A stretch of DNA of 64,000 bases from Caballeronia sp. NK8 (GCF_018408855.1 NZ_AP024322.1:2790001-2854000), one strand, 5' to 3'; positions 9,000-20,252 are shown, numbered from the stretch's first letter. The notes: a model not told the origin generated them from the sequence alone. A program made the numbers and translations.

Positions 9000-9952
9000 T
9001 GCTCACGATCAACTATCTGTTCTATCTGGTCGGCATCGTGCTCGTGGTCGTCGCGGGCATGATCCTCACGGACAAGTCGCATCCGCGGCGTCTGACCACG
9101 GGCGGCTTCTGGCTGATCTACGCGCTGATCTTTCTCGTCGGCGACTGGATCCCGGTGACGGTGGTCGGCGTGCTCGTCGTGGCGATGGCGCTGATCGCGG
9201 GCTTTCACGGCGTCACCGGCGCGAAGCCGAAGATGCTCTCCGAGGACACGCGCCGCCAGAGCGCCGTGCGGCTCGGCAACAAGCTCTTCGTGCCCGCGCT
9301 GACGATTCCCGTCGTCACCGTGATCCTCACGCTCGGCGCGAAGTATCTCGTGTTCGGCGGCGTGCCGCTGATCGAACTGAAGAACGTGACGCTGATCGGT
9401 TTCGGCGTCGGATGCGTGATCGCACTTGCGATTGCGTGTGTGATGACGCGCGACACCGTCGGCCAGTCGATGCGCGAGACGCGCCGTCTGATCGACGCGC
9501 TTTCGTGGGCCGCCGTGCTGCCGCAGATGCTCGGCATGCTCGGCCTCGTGTTCTCGGATGCGGGCGTCGGCAAGGCGGTTGCGCACGTCACGACGGCTTA
9601 CGTGAACATGGACTACCGGCTCGTCGCGGTGACGGTGTATGTCGTCGGCATGGCGCTCTTCACGATGGTCATGGGCAACGGCTTCGCCGCATTTCCGGTG
9701 ATGACGGGCGGCGTCGGCGTGCCGATTCTCGTCGGCGTGTTTCACGGCAATCCCGCGACAATGGCCGCGATCGGCATGTTCTCCGGCTACTGCGGCACGC
9801 TGATGACGCCGATGGCTGCGAACTTCAACATCGTTCCGGCGGCGTTGCTGGAGTTGCCGGACAAGAACGCGGTGATCAAGGTGCAGGTGCCGACCGCGCT
9901 CACGCTTTTGGTCGCCAATATTTTTCTGCTCAACTGGCTGATGTTCATCTGA
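8996..9952 (+). CDS. DUF979 family membrane protein, putative 5-oxoproline permease component
   Basis: This 318-residue, strongly hydrophobic protein has about eight to ten membrane segments, starting with LTINYLFYLVGIVLVVVAGMI split around residue 20. The conserved FTMVMGNGFAAFPVMTGGVG-type loop and GMFSGYCGTLMTPMAANFN near residue 260-280 are typical of DUF979. It is translationally coupled (ATGA) to the DUF969 gene, and together they probably make one heteromeric permease downstream of pxpBCA. The substrate is unproven. Confidence 0.8.
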   Translation: MMLTINYLFYLVGIVLVVVAGMILTDKSHPRRLTTGGFWLIYALIFLVGDWIPVTVVGVLVVAMALIAGFHGVTGAKPKMLSEDTRRQSAVRLGNKLFVPALTIPVVTVILTLGAKYLVFGGVPLIELKNVTLIGFGVGCVIALAIACVMTRDTVGQSMRETRRLIDALSWAAVLPQMLGMLGLVFSDAGVGKAVAHVTTAYVNMDYRLVAVTVYVVGMALFTMVMGNGFAAFPVMTGGVGVPILVGVFHGNPATMAAIGMFSGYCGTLMTPMAANFNIVPAALLELPDKNAVIKVQVPTALTLLVANIFLLNWLMFI

Positions 9953-10287
9953 ACGACAGCGCTTCACCTGTGCGCGCGGATCGCGGATGACGCCGCAATC
10001 CGCGCGCATCCTGGCAACGCCCTCCCCTCCCTCGCCTCTCGGCCACATTTTTTCTTCGTGGCATACATTTCTCCAACTTTGTGGACGTACGTCCGCATGC
10101 CGCAGATGATCGACGGCAATTCGGAACGTGCCTATATCTGCTTGCAGGCAGCGTGACGGAGACTTCGGCGCCCTCACTGCTCTTGGGAAGCATCGCGTGC
10201 TTCCGGAGCTGAGTGAGGGTATCGGTTCGCCGTTCGCGCCCTGTCGCGCGGACGTCGACGAACCGGTCTTCCGCCACCGATTCCGTC
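9953..10287 (+). promoter_or_regulatory. Intergenic leader upstream of the exopolysaccharide cluster
   Basis: The 335 bp contain no credible gene. A hairpin at 9971-10008 (11-bp arms TGCGCGCGGAT/ATCCGCGCGCA) follows the DUF979 gene but lacks a T-tract. A more AT-rich stretch, 10045-10080, could hold the cluster promoter. A long imperfect hairpin at 10171-10219 lies near the first gene and is listed separately. No clear -35/-10 pair could be assigned with confidence. Confidence 0.45.
10171..10219 (+). repeat. 49-nt imperfect hairpin in the exopolysaccharide leader
   Basis: Outer arms CCCTCACT (10171-10178) and AGTGAGGG (10212-10219), middle arms GCTC/GAGC and inner arms GGAAGCA/TGCTTCC close on a 5-nt loop. 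No T-tract follows, so it is not a normal terminator. The right arm contains a GGAG and an in-frame GTG (10213) that could start the sugar transferase. Folding could therefore hide that start. Confidence 0.55.
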
Positions 10288-11661
<1,374 letters not shown>

Positions 11662-11677
11662 CTCGCAGGACCCATCC

Positions 11678-12802
11678 ATGAAGCACTCCTTTTCGCGGAC
11701 CGCAGTGGCCGTCGCGCTGGCGGCGATGTTGAGTGCGTGCGCGTTCGCGCCTGGTTTCCGCATGCCGGTCAGCGGCGACGATGCCGGTCCGCACATCGAA
11801 GCCACCGCGGCGACGCCCGCGATTCCCGTTACGGAGCTCGATCTCGCGCTCGTCAAGCGCTACGCCGATCAGCGCAAGGCGAATCAGGACCAGCAGGCGA
11901 AGCAGCTGTTCGGCGCGCCGAAAGCCTACACCGTCGGCGCGGGCGACGTGCTGCAGATCGTCGTCTGGGATCACCCGGAACTCGCGGCGGCGCAAGGCGC
12001 CGGTCAGAGTCAGGCGCCCGTGAAGTCGAGCGATCCGGCGGCCGGTTTCGTCGTCGATCAGAAGGGCAATCTGCGCTTTCCTTACGCCGGCACGCTGGCG
12101 GTCGCCGGATTGCGCACCGATGAGATTCAGCAAAAGCTCGCCACCGCGCTCTCGACGTATCTCGTCAAGCCGCAAGTCACCGTGCGGATGGCGTCGTATC
12201 GCGCGCGTCAGGTGTATGTCGACGGTCAGGTGCATAACCCGGGCGCGCTTTCGCTGACGGACGTGCCCCTCGGTTTCTACGACGCGATCGCGCGCGCCGG
12301 CGGCTTCAACGACAACGCCGACCAGAGCGATGTCGTGCTGGTGCGCGGCGGCGATTCGTATCGGATCGACGTGCCGCAACTGCTCGCGCAGGGGCTGAAT
12401 CCGTCGAAGCTGTATCTGAAAGAGGGCGACCTGCTGCGCGTCACGTCGCGCGACGACAACGGCGTCTACGTGATGGGCGAAGTGAACAAGCCGGGTTCGG
12501 CGGCGCCGCGCCGCGACGGTCGGCTCACGCTCGCGGATGCGCTCTCGCAGGTCGGCAGCATCAACTCGGCCACGGCCGACACGGCTCAGATGTTCGTGAT
12601 CCGCCCGGGGGGCGATGCCGCGCGCGTGTATCACCTCGACAGCCGCTCGCCCGTGTCGATGCTCGTGGCGAACGAGTTCGAGCTGCAGCCGAAGGACGTC
12701 GTTTATGTCGACGGCAGCGGGCTCGTGCGGTTCAACCGCGTGATCAGTCTGTTGATGCCGTTGATCAGCACGGGGCTCACGGCGGGGGTGATCGCGAAAT
12801 GA
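11678..12802 (+). CDS. Polysaccharide export outer-membrane lipoprotein (Wza/BceE-like)
   Basis: This 374-residue protein has a signal peptide with lipobox LSAC (Cys near residue 21). A Poly_export domain follows (YTVGAGDVLQIVVWDHPEL near residues 84-102, then DQKGNLRFPYAGTLAVAGL), with SLBB repeats around VYVDGQVHNPGALSLTD and VYVMGEVNKPGSAAPR. The C-terminus is amphipathic, as expected for the Wza outer-membrane pore helix. It forms the outer-membrane channel for exopolysaccharide. The gene follows the sugar transferase by 16 bp and overlaps the phosphatase gene by 4 bp. Confidence 0.92.
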   Translation: MKHSFSRTAVAVALAAMLSACAFAPGFRMPVSGDDAGPHIEATAATPAIPVTELDLALVKRYADQRKANQDQQAKQLFGAPKAYTVGAGDVLQIVVWDHPELAAAQGAGQSQAPVKSSDPAAGFVVDQKGNLRFPYAGTLAVAGLRTDEIQQKLATALSTYLVKPQVTVRMASYRARQVYVDGQVHNPGALSLTDVPLGFYDAIARAGGFNDNADQSDVVLVRGGDSYRIDVPQLLAQGLNPSKLYLKEGDLLRVTSRDDNGVYVMGEVNKPGSAAPRRDGRLTLADALSQVGSINSATADTAQMFVIRPGGDAARVYHLDSRSPVSMLVANEFELQPKDVVYVDGSGLVRFNRVISLLMPLISTGLTAGVIAK

Positions 12803-13236
12803 TCGGCTCGGTGTTGATGGTGTGCGAAGGGAATATTTGCCGCAGCCCGCTGGCGGCGGCGTTGCTCAAGCGGGAGTTGCCGCAGTTGGAGGTGGGGTCG
12901 GCGGGTACGCACGCGCTCGTGGGCGCGCGCGCCGACGCGATCGTCGCCGAACTGGCGCATGAGCGCGGTATCGCGCTCGACACGCACGTCGCCACGCAAC
13001 TCGATGCGCCGCGCGCCCGCGCCGCGGACCTGATTCTCACGATGACCAAACCTCAGCGCGAATGGATCGAGACGGCTTTTCCGTCGACGCGCGGCAAGGT
13101 GTTTCGTCTCTGCGACGAACACGGCGCGGACGTCACCGATCCCTACCGGCGGCACCGCGCGGTGTTCGACCTGGCCTTCGCCCAGATTCGGGAAGGCATC
13201 TCGCAATGGACCCGCACGCTAGCGGCACAACGATGA
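12799..13236 (+). CDS. Low-molecular-weight protein tyrosine phosphatase (Wzb/BceD-like)
   Basis: This 145-residue protein starts with the catalytic P-loop VCEGNICRSPLA, with nucleophile Cys9 and Arg15 of the C-X5-R motif. The general-acid Asp is in DVTDPYRRH near residue 115. It would dephosphorylate the neighbouring tyrosine autokinase, controlling polymer length and amount. ATGA-type overlaps join it to both the wza-like gene and the kinase gene, which makes a tight export/regulation block of the kind seen in bce, wza-wzb-wzc and eps operons. Confidence 0.94.
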   Translation: MIGSVLMVCEGNICRSPLAAALLKRELPQLEVGSAGTHALVGARADAIVAELAHERGIALDTHVATQLDAPRARAADLILTMTKPQREWIETAFPSTRGKVFRLCDEHGADVTDPYRRHRAVFDLAFAQIREGISQWTRTLAAQR

Positions 13237-15449
13237 ACGACATTACCCTCAAACCTTCCGCGCCCGAACCCGCGGCCGGCGACGATGAAATCCGCCTCTC
13301 GGAGATCGTCTCCGTGTTGCGCGAGCGTCGCGGGCTGATCGCGGTGGTTACTGCGTGCACGCTCGCGGCCGGATCGCTGTACGCGTTTCTCTGGACGCCG
13401 ACCTATCGCGCCGACGCACTCATTCAGGTCGACGACGACAGCGGCACGGGCACGCTCAACGACAAGCTCGGCGACCTCGCGGCCTTGTTCCAGAGCAAGG
13501 CGAGCGCCGATGCGGAAATCGAACTGATGCGCTCGCGGACGGTGATCGGCGATGCGGTTTCGCGGCTGCATCTCGACATCGATGCGCGTCCGCACTATCT
13601 GCCGCTCGTCGGTGCGCCCTATGTCCGCTACATCGCTGGCGACGGCCTCGCAAGCGCGCCGCTCGGCCTTGGACGTTACGCGTGGGGCGGCGAGCGCATC
13701 GGCGTCTCGGCTTTCGACGTTGCGCCGCGCCTATTCGACAAGACATTCACGCTGATTGCCGGCGAAGGCGAGCGCTACGAGCTGCAAGGTCCCGACGGCA
13801 TGACCGTCCTGCGCGGCCGCGTCGGTGAAACGGCCACGGCGCAAGGCAGCGACGGCCCCGTCAGGCTGATGGTGACGTCGCTGCTCGCGCGTCCCGGCAC
13901 GCGCTTCGACTTGAAGCGTGCATCGACGCAGCAGACCATCGCGGATCTGCAAAAGGCGCTCATGGTCAGCGAGAAGACGAAGCAGTCCGGCATCATCGGC
14001 ATGTCGCTCGACGGCCCGGACGCGCAACGCGTGACGACGACCGTCAACACCATTGCGACGCTCTACGTGCAACGCAACGTCGACCGCAAGTCCGCGCAAG
14101 CGCAGCAGATGCTCGCGTTCCTCGGCGATCAGTTGCCGCAACTGCGCGCCGACCTCGATCGCGCCGAAGCGCGCTACAACGCGTTTCGCGCGAAGAACGG
14201 CGCGGTCGATCTGGAAGAGCAAAGCAAGCTGCTGCTGCAGACGGTCGTCGAGAACCGCTCGAAGATCATCGAATTGCAGCAGCAGCGCGCGGATCTCGTG
14301 CAGCGTTACACCGCGAAGCATCCTTCCGTCACGGCGGTAGATGCGCGCATCGGCGAGTTGCAGCACCAGGCCGATGAGACCGACACGCAGATCAACGCGC
14401 TGCCTTCGGTGCAGCAGGATGCCGTGCGTCTGCTGCGCGACGTAAAGGTCAGCAACGATCTCTATACGAGCCTGCTCAACAGCACGCAACAGTTGCGCGT
14501 GCTGAAGGCCGGGCAGCTCGGCAACGTCCGCACCGTGGATTACGCGGTGACGCCAGAAAAGCCCGTCGCGCCGAAGAAGGCGCTGTCTCTTGCGCTTTCC
14601 GTCGCGCTCGGTCTCATGGCCGGCTGCGCGCTCGCGCTCGCGCGGCGCATGTTCAATCGCGGCCTCGAAACGCCGGCGGAAATCGAGCAGGCGCTCGACC
14701 TGCCCGTCTACGCGATCATCTCGCACTCCGAGCGGCAGGCGTCGCTTCAGACGTCGCGCCGCCGCATGCCGACGAAGCCGCAAGTGCTCGCCGACGTCGC
14801 GCCGAACGATGTCGCCATCGAAGGCTTGCGCAGCTTGCGCACCGCCCTGCAGTTCGGCGTGATGAAGCCGCGCAACAACGTGATCATGGTGACGGGACCG
14901 CGTCCGGGTATCGGCAAATCGTTCGTGTCGACCAATTTTGCGACCGTGCTCGCGGCGGGCGGTCAGCGCGTGCTGCTGATCGACGGCGACATGCGCCGTG
15001 GCGATCTCAACCGCATGTTCGCGCTGCCCCGCAAGCCGGGGTTCGCCGAGCTGCTGGGCGGCGGCGCCGAACCGGATGCCGTGATTCATCGCGGCGCGCT
15101 GCCGAATCTGGATCTGATCGCCGGTGGCGCCGCCCCCGATCTGCCCGCCGAACTGTTGATGCGCGAGCGCTTCGTGCGCGTGCTCGACGAGCTGCGCGCG
15201 CGCTATGACTTCGTGATCATCGATTCGCCGCCGGTGCTGGCGGTGACCGATTCCGGCCTGATCGGCAGACATGCGGGGGCGACGCTGCTCGTCGCGCGTC
15301 ATGGATTCCATACCGCGGCGGAATTGCGTCAGACCGCGCGTCAACTCGCCAGCGCGGGCGTGCAGGTGGACGGCGTGCTGCTCACCGATACGCCGGCGCG
15401 CGGGATGGCGTATGGGGCGTTTTCTCAGTATGCGAGTCGCACCGAATGA
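13233..15449 (+). CDS. Polysaccharide co-polymerase and tyrosine autokinase (Wzc/BceF-like)
   Basis: This 738-residue protein starts at 13233 ([11 protein letters not shown]), overlapping the phosphatase stop. The Wzz domain begins with [18 protein letters not shown] and is followed by a membrane segment (~residues 45-65). A long coiled-coil periplasmic region (about 270-460) follows, and then a second membrane segment near 455-480. The cytoplasmic BY-kinase domain has Walker [10 protein letters not shown] near 553, Walker A' [11 protein letters not shown] near 583 and Walker [14 protein letters not shown] near 662. The C-terminal tail has only two tyrosines ([14 protein letters not shown]), fewer than the usual cluster. 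Confidence 0.93.
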   Translation: MNDITLKPSAPEPAAGDDEIRLSEIVSVLRERRGLIAVVTACTLAAGSLYAFLWTPTYRADALIQVDDDSGTGTLNDKLGDLAALFQSKASADAEIELMRSRTVIGDAVSRLHLDIDARPHYLPLVGAPYVRYIAGDGLASAPLGLGRYAWGGERIGVSAFDVAPRLFDKTFTLIAGEGERYELQGPDGMTVLRGRVGETATAQGSDGPVRLMVTSLLARPGTRFDLKRASTQQTIADLQKALMVSEKTKQSGIIGMSLDGPDAQRVTTTVNTIATLYVQRNVDRKSAQAQQMLAFLGDQLPQLRADLDRAEARYNAFRAKNGAVDLEEQSKLLLQTVVENRSKIIELQQQRADLVQRYTAKHPSVTAVDARIGELQHQADETDTQINALPSVQQDAVRLLRDVKVSNDLYTSLLNSTQQLRVLKAGQLGNVRTVDYAVTPEKPVAPKKALSLALSVALGLMAGCALALARRMFNRGLETPAEIEQALDLPVYAIISHSERQASLQTSRRRMPTKPQVLADVAPNDVAIEGLRSLRTALQFGVMKPRNNVIMVTGPRPGIGKSFVSTNFATVLAAGGQRVLLIDGDMRRGDLNRMFALPRKPGFAELLGGGAEPDAVIHRGALPNLDLIAGGAAPDLPAELLMRERFVRVLDELRARYDFVIIDSPPVLAVTDSGLIGRHAGATLLVARHGFHTAAELRQTARQLASAGVQVDGVLLTDTPARGMAYGAFSQYASRTE

Positions 15450-15489
15450 AACGCGACTGCTCACGAATCTCTCAATAGGCTCCACTTCT

Positions 15490-16635
15490 GTGAAGAAACT
15501 GCTGTTTACATTCGGTACGCGTCCCGAGGCGATCAAGATGGCGCCGCTCGTCAAACGTCTCGTACGCGAGTACGGCATCGAGTGCCGCGTGTGCGTCACA
15601 GGCCAGCATCGCGAGATGCTCGACCAGGTGCTCGCGCTGTTCGATATCCGCCCCGACTTCGATCTGAACATCATGAAGCGCGGGCAGGATCTTTATGACG
15701 TCACCGCCGCGATTCTCAGCGGCATGCGCGACGTGCTTTCGACATATCGTCCGGACATGGTTCTCGTGCATGGCGACACAACCACAACGATGGCAACGAC
15801 GCTCGCCGCGTTCTATCAGCGCATCGCCGTCGGGCATGTCGAGGCGGGCTTGCGCACCGGAAATCTGACGTCGCCGTGGCCCGAGGAAGCGAACCGCAAG
15901 CTGACTGGCGCGCTGGCGTCGCTGCATTTCGCGCCGACCGGCCGTGCGCGCGACAACCTGCTCGCCGAAGGCGTACGCGATGAGTCCATCGTCGTGACGG
16001 GCAACACGGTCATCGATGCGCTGCTACAGGTGCGTGAACGTCTGGCGAACGACGAGGCATTGCGCGCACACGCCGATCGCGCATTGCCATCGTTCGCGCC
16101 CGGCCGACGGCTCGTGCTCGTTACAGGACATCGACGCGAGAGCTTCGGTGGCGGCTTCGAGCGGATCTGCGCCGCCCTCGCACAGATCGCGCATGCGTCG
16201 CCAGATATCGACATCGTCTATCCGGTGCATCTGAACCCGAACGTGCGCGAGCCGGTGAATCGCTTTCTGACGGGCATCGGCAATGTTCATCTGATCGAGC
16301 CGCTCGACTATCTGCCATTCGTGCGGCTGATGGATCGCGCCGATCTCATCCTGACCGATTCGGGCGGCATTCAGGAAGAAGCGCCGTCGCTCGCGAAGCC
16401 GGTGCTCGTGATGCGCGAGACCACCGAGCGTCAGGAAGCGGTCGATGCGGGCGTAGTGAAACTCGTCGGCACGGACACGCGCGCCATCGTCGAAAACGTC
16501 ATGCACTTGCTGCGCGACGCCCATGCGTACGCGGCGATGAGCCGTGGCGCGAATCCCTATGGCGATGGCCGCGCATGCGACCGGATCGCGACCGCCCTGC
16601 AACGGCTGGCGCCTGCGTCCGCTCTGGCCGCTTGA
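15490..16635 (+). CDS. wecB: UDP-N-acetylglucosamine 2-epimerase, non-hydrolysing
   Basis: This 381-residue enzyme interconverts UDP-GlcNAc and UDP-ManNAc. The start is taken at GTG 15490, giving [20 protein letters not shown], exactly the family N-terminus. The upstream frame overlaps the kinase gene and is not credible. Conserved motifs are [10 protein letters not shown] near residue 96, [17 protein letters not shown] near 117-133, GHRRES near 213, and [20 protein letters not shown] near 290. Together with the next gene it makes UDP-ManNAcA as a building block of the polymer. Confidence 0.94.
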   Translation: MKKLLFTFGTRPEAIKMAPLVKRLVREYGIECRVCVTGQHREMLDQVLALFDIRPDFDLNIMKRGQDLYDVTAAILSGMRDVLSTYRPDMVLVHGDTTTTMATTLAAFYQRIAVGHVEAGLRTGNLTSPWPEEANRKLTGALASLHFAPTGRARDNLLAEGVRDESIVVTGNTVIDALLQVRERLANDEALRAHADRALPSFAPGRRLVLVTGHRRESFGGGFERICAALAQIAHASPDIDIVYPVHLNPNVREPVNRFLTGIGNVHLIEPLDYLPFVRLMDRADLILTDSGGIQEEAPSLAKPVLVMRETTERQEAVDAGVVKLVGTDTRAIVENVMHLLRDAHAYAAMSRGANPYGDGRACDRIATALQRLAPASALAA

Positions 16636-16663
16636 CTATTCCCCGAAATACAGAAGAACAGCT

Positions 16664-17911
16664 ATGGAATTCGAAACTATTTCCGTCATCGGTCTCGGCT
16701 ATATCGGCTTGCCGACAGCGGCCGCCTTTGCGGCGCGTCGCAAGAAAGTGATCGGCGTCGACGTGAACCAGCATGCCGTCGACACGATCAATCGCGGCGA
16801 AATCCATATCGTCGAGCCCGAGCTCGACATGCTGGTGCACGCCGCGGTGACGCAAGGCCATCTCAAGGCGACGACGACGCCGCAAGCTGCCGATGCCTTC
16901 CTGATCGCCGTGCCGACGCCTTTCTCCGACGGTTTCAAGCCCGATCTCTCGTACATCGAAGCCGCGAGCCGCGCCGTCGCGCCCGTGCTCAAGAAGGGCG
17001 ATCTCGTCGTGCTGGAATCGACGTCGCCTGTCGGTGCGACGGAGCAAATGGCCGCCTGGATGGCCGAGATGCGGCCGGACCTGAGCTTTCCGCAGGAGCG
17101 CGGCGAAGCGTCCGACATTCGCGTTGCGCACTGTCCGGAGCGCGTGCTGCCGGGGCACGTGATTCGCGAGCTGGTGGAGAACGACCGCATCATCGGCGGG
17201 ATGACGCCGCGGTGTAGCGATGTCGCGCGCGCGCTCTATCAGACCTTCGTCACCGGCGAGTGCGTGATCACCGACGCGCGCACGGCCGAGATGTGCAAGT
17301 TGACGGAAAACGCGTCGCGCGACGTGGGCATCGCGTTCGCCAATGAGCTGTCGCTGATCTGCGACCGGCTCGACATCAATGTGTGGGAGCTGATCAAGCT
17401 CGCCAATCGGCACCCGCGCGTGAATATTCTGCAGCCTGGACCGGGTGTCGGCGGGCATTGTATTGCGGTGGATCCGTGGTTCATCGTCGATTCGGCGCCG
17501 GATGAGGCGCGGTTGATTCGCACGGCGCGAACGGTGAACGATCACAAGCCGCAGTGGGTGATCGAGCGGGTGAAACGCGCAGCGGCACGTTTCAACGAGC
17601 CGGTGATCGCGTGTCTGGGGCTGGCGTTCAAGGCGAACATCGATGATTTGCGGGAGAGCCCGGCGGTGGAGATTACCGCGGAGCTAGCCCGGCGTTATCC
17701 GTCGTGCGTGCTCGCCGTCGAGCCGAACATCCGCGAATTGCCGGCCCGGTTGAAGGATGAGGTCGAGTTGTGCTCGCTGAATGAGGCATTGCTTCGCGCC
17801 GATGTGATCGTGGTTCTGGTCGATCACGCGCCGTTCAAGAATGTCGATCCGATTCGACTGCAGGCGAAAGTGGTGATTGATACGCGTGGGATGTTGGCGC
17901 GGGCATCATGA
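16664..17911 (+). CDS. wecC: UDP-N-acetyl-D-mannosamine dehydrogenase
   Basis: This 415-residue protein of the UDP-glucose/GDP-mannose dehydrogenase family starts with ISVIGLGYIGLPTAAAFA, the NAD-binding Rossmann motif (residues 6-23). The catalytic-cysteine motif PGVGGHCIAVDPWFIV lies near residues 261-276, and the C-terminal UDP-binding domain contains GLAFKANIDDLRESPA. It oxidises UDP-ManNAc to UDP-ManNAcA, matching the epimerase just upstream. The stop overlaps the flippase ATG by 4 bp. Confidence 0.93.
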   Translation: MEFETISVIGLGYIGLPTAAAFAARRKKVIGVDVNQHAVDTINRGEIHIVEPELDMLVHAAVTQGHLKATTTPQAADAFLIAVPTPFSDGFKPDLSYIEAASRAVAPVLKKGDLVVLESTSPVGATEQMAAWMAEMRPDLSFPQERGEASDIRVAHCPERVLPGHVIRELVENDRIIGGMTPRCSDVARALYQTFVTGECVITDARTAEMCKLTENASRDVGIAFANELSLICDRLDINVWELIKLANRHPRVNILQPGPGVGGHCIAVDPWFIVDSAPDEARLIRTARTVNDHKPQWVIERVKRAAARFNEPVIACLGLAFKANIDDLRESPAVEITAELARRYPSCVLAVEPNIRELPARLKDEVELCSLNEALLRADVIVVLVDHAPFKNVDPIRLQAKVVIDTRGMLARAS

Positions 17912-19146
17912 AGCGCTGGACGAAGATGGCCCCGGGCATTCACGGCGCGACACGCAAGCTGGAAGCAATTCTCGCCACTGGTATGCCAGGGCTTTATCGG
18001 GTCATCGCGTTTCTTGCGGTACAGAAACTGTATAGCCTGGGTGATCTCGGTCGCGCGGGCGTAGCCTTCTCGATCGCTCAGACACTCGCGTTTTTCACCG
18101 CAATCGGTTGGGCCGGGCTCATTCTCGTACGCGTCCCCGCAGCGCCAGATCATGCGCTTCGCGTACGGCGATTCTATGAACTCGCTTTCATGGGGTTAGT
18201 GACGCTGAGCGTGTGCAGTGCGATGACTGCGATTGTGGGCACGTTGGATCGTTTCGATTTTCCGGCTCTGGAAACGGTCTTCATTCTCGTCGGATGGACG
18301 GTCTATCAACTAGCGCGTCATTATTTTCTCGCACACCGTGAATATCGCTTCATTGTGCTGAACGACATCGTGCTGTTGCTCACCACGTTTTTAAGCATCC
18401 TCGCGTTTCGCAAGCTGAATGCGGTAGCAGGATTGCCGCTCGGCATCGCGCTGGCTCTTTCCGGCGCGCTGATGCTTTTCCGCATCGGTAGGCCCGACAA
18501 CTTCGAAGTGCCTCACTACGAACCCAAAGGGCTCGAATTCGGCTTCACCAACTTCCTGTCAGGCGGAATTGCGTTAAGCCTCGTTCCGATGGCGTCGCAC
18601 ACCGACGGAATTCGATTCGCAGGATTGATGTCCTTGATCGGGTCGATCTGTGCAATCAGCGCGCTGATCCCCAGGGCGATCACGATGTATCGACTGCCCG
18701 CGTTGAGCCGAATCGCAGCGGCTGGCGGTTCGCTGCATGAGTTGACACGAAAGACCAGCCGCGAGATTCAATTTGCCAGCGTTGCCGCTTTCGCTGGAAA
18801 CGCCGTTTTCGTCGCTGCGATCTGTTATCTCAATACATCGGAAAGTGAGTTTTGCAATGCCTTTGTGAGCGGCATTGCCCTGTCGGCCGTCGGGTGTATC
18901 AGCATGTCGAGCATGGCGCACAGCAGCGTGCTCATGGTGCGGGAAGCAAGCAAAGCGGCAATGCTGATAAATCTGAGCGCATGCATTGCTTACGTTGGCA
19001 TCGCACTCCTCCTCCATCTGTTGGGTGGATTGCACTTCCTCACGGTGCTGACTGCCTGCATCGTAGTGACAGTCATGCGAAATCTCCTATTGAAATCAAG
19101 AAGCGCGTCGTTGTGCGCTCCAGACAATTCGGCGTCGCGTAGCTAA
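17908..19146 (+). CDS. Polysaccharide repeat-unit flippase (Wzx-like membrane protein)
   Basis: This 412-residue protein has about 10-12 predicted membrane helices and no soluble domain, the profile of Wzx/MATE-like flippases. Examples are AFSIAQTLAFFTAIGWAG near 52, LVTLSVCSAMTAIVGTL near 95 and GIALLLHLLGGLHFLTVLT near 365. It is expected to move lipid-linked repeat units across the inner membrane. Sequence similarity within the family is low, so the call rests on topology and on position between wecC and a glycosyltransferase. From here to about 23.2 kb the DNA is visibly less GC-rich than the flanks. Confidence 0.75.
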   Translation: MKRWTKMAPGIHGATRKLEAILATGMPGLYRVIAFLAVQKLYSLGDLGRAGVAFSIAQTLAFFTAIGWAGLILVRVPAAPDHALRVRRFYELAFMGLVTLSVCSAMTAIVGTLDRFDFPALETVFILVGWTVYQLARHYFLAHREYRFIVLNDIVLLLTTFLSILAFRKLNAVAGLPLGIALALSGALMLFRIGRPDNFEVPHYEPKGLEFGFTNFLSGGIALSLVPMASHTDGIRFAGLMSLIGSICAISALIPRAITMYRLPALSRIAAAGGSLHELTRKTSREIQFASVAAFAGNAVFVAAICYLNTSESEFCNAFVSGIALSAVGCISMSSMAHSSVLMVREASKAAMLINLSACIAYVGIALLLHLLGGLHFLTVLTACIVVTVMRNLLLKSRSASLCAPDNSASRS

Positions 19147-19166
19147 CGCTCTTGAGTCTCCATACA

Positions 19167-20252
19167 ATGCCACAGCCCCGACGAGATGTTCCAGTGACTG
19201 CGATTCACGTCGTTTTATCCACTGAGCCCAAAGGCGGAAAGGGCGGAGTCGCCACCGTCATTCCGCTTTACCTCGAAATATTGAGCGCGCTGGGCAGAGC
19301 AATCCACATTCCAACGCATCGGTCCGTACCGGTGTGGGGAAAGCTGGTTCCGTGGTTGATCTCTTTCCTTGGCTGCATCGGCGTGACATTGCGCCATGCG
19401 GGAACAAAGAAGCTCTTTCACGTGCACCCGGGATCGGGATTCTGTCTGCTGCGAATGCTTGTACTGACCGCGTTCCTGCGGCTTTTTCTTCGTCAACCCG
19501 TCTTCGTCTATTTGCACACGCCGTACCTCGAGCGATACCTCGGAAGCAACTTCTGGCGGCACGTCATTGCAGCCCTCACGCGGCTTTCCACGCGTACCGT
19601 CGCTTTGACCGGTTACGCGAAGAATTTGCTTGAACAACAGCATTTGGCGGACAAGGTCAAAGTCATCCCCAATCCTTATCGCCAAGAGAGTTTCGTCGCC
19701 AGTGCAAAGGAAGAAGGTGACGACTGCCGCGTGCTCGTCATGGGGCGAGCCGTTCCGGGAAAGGGCTTTCTCGAGACGCTGAGGGCGTTCGCTCACCTGC
19801 CCGAACACTTCCGGCTGATCGTCGCAGGCGAAGGGCCGCTGATCGATGATATGCGCGCCGAAGCTCAGAAGATGGCTCTTATGAGCCGCATTGAATGGAC
19901 CGGATGGATTTCGGGCGACGCAAAGCAGCGGCTGCTTGATCGAGTGGACGTGTTCTGTCTGCCGAGTCGTGTCGATTCGTTCGGCATGAGTTTTGTCGAG
20001 GCGCAGTGCCACGACTTGCCCGTAGTCGCGTTCAGGCATCCCCCCGTGCTCGAGGTAATTCGGAGCGATCAGGTCGTGTACGTGGACTCCCTCGATCCAG
20101 CCACACTTGGGCGGGCCGTCATCGATGCGGCGCGGCTGGCTTCATCGATCGAATCCGGCAGCGGACGTCGCTGGATCGAAGCGCATTTTGGTCTGCCCCG
20201 TGTGACTCTCCTCGTCGAGGAAGTGATCGGCGAACTGGCCGACACGAACTGA
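19167..20252 (+). CDS. Glycosyltransferase family 4 protein
   Basis: This 361-residue GT-B enzyme has a C-terminal half typical of GT4: VKVIPNPYR near residue 167, RVLVMGRAVPGKGFLETLRAF (broken by one residue) near 188-210, LIVAGEGPLIDDM near 219, and the E-X7-E-type donor-site segment CLPSRVDSFGMSFVEAQCHDLPVV near 266-290. The start at ATG 19167 is preferred over a TTG at 19152. It should add one sugar to the lipid-linked repeat unit. Donor and acceptor are unknown. Confidence 0.86.
   Translation: MPQPRRDVPVTAIHVVLSTEPKGGKGGVATVIPLYLEILSALGRAIHIPTHRSVPVWGKLVPWLISFLGCIGVTLRHAGTKKLFHVHPGSGFCLLRMLVLTAFLRLFLRQPVFVYLHTPYLERYLGSNFWRHVIAALTRLSTRTVALTGYAKNLLEQQHLADKVKVIPNPYRQESFVASAKEEGDDCRVLVMGRAVPGKGFLETLRAFAHLPEHFRLIVAGEGPLIDDMRAEAQKMALMSRIEWTGWISGDAKQRLLDRVDVFCLPSRVDSFGMSFVEAQCHDLPVVAFRHPPVLEVIRSDQVVYVDSLDPATLGRAVIDAARLASSIESGSGRRWIEAHFGLPRVTLLVEEVIGELADTN

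Noticed and set aside
9971..10008. Hairpin after the DUF979 gene considered as a terminator
   Set aside because: The stem is good but no T-tract follows, so it is mentioned only within the leader region.
13731..15674. A 647-codon minus-strand open frame
   Set aside because: It mirrors the tyrosine kinase gene in the opposite strand and shows the same shadow composition.
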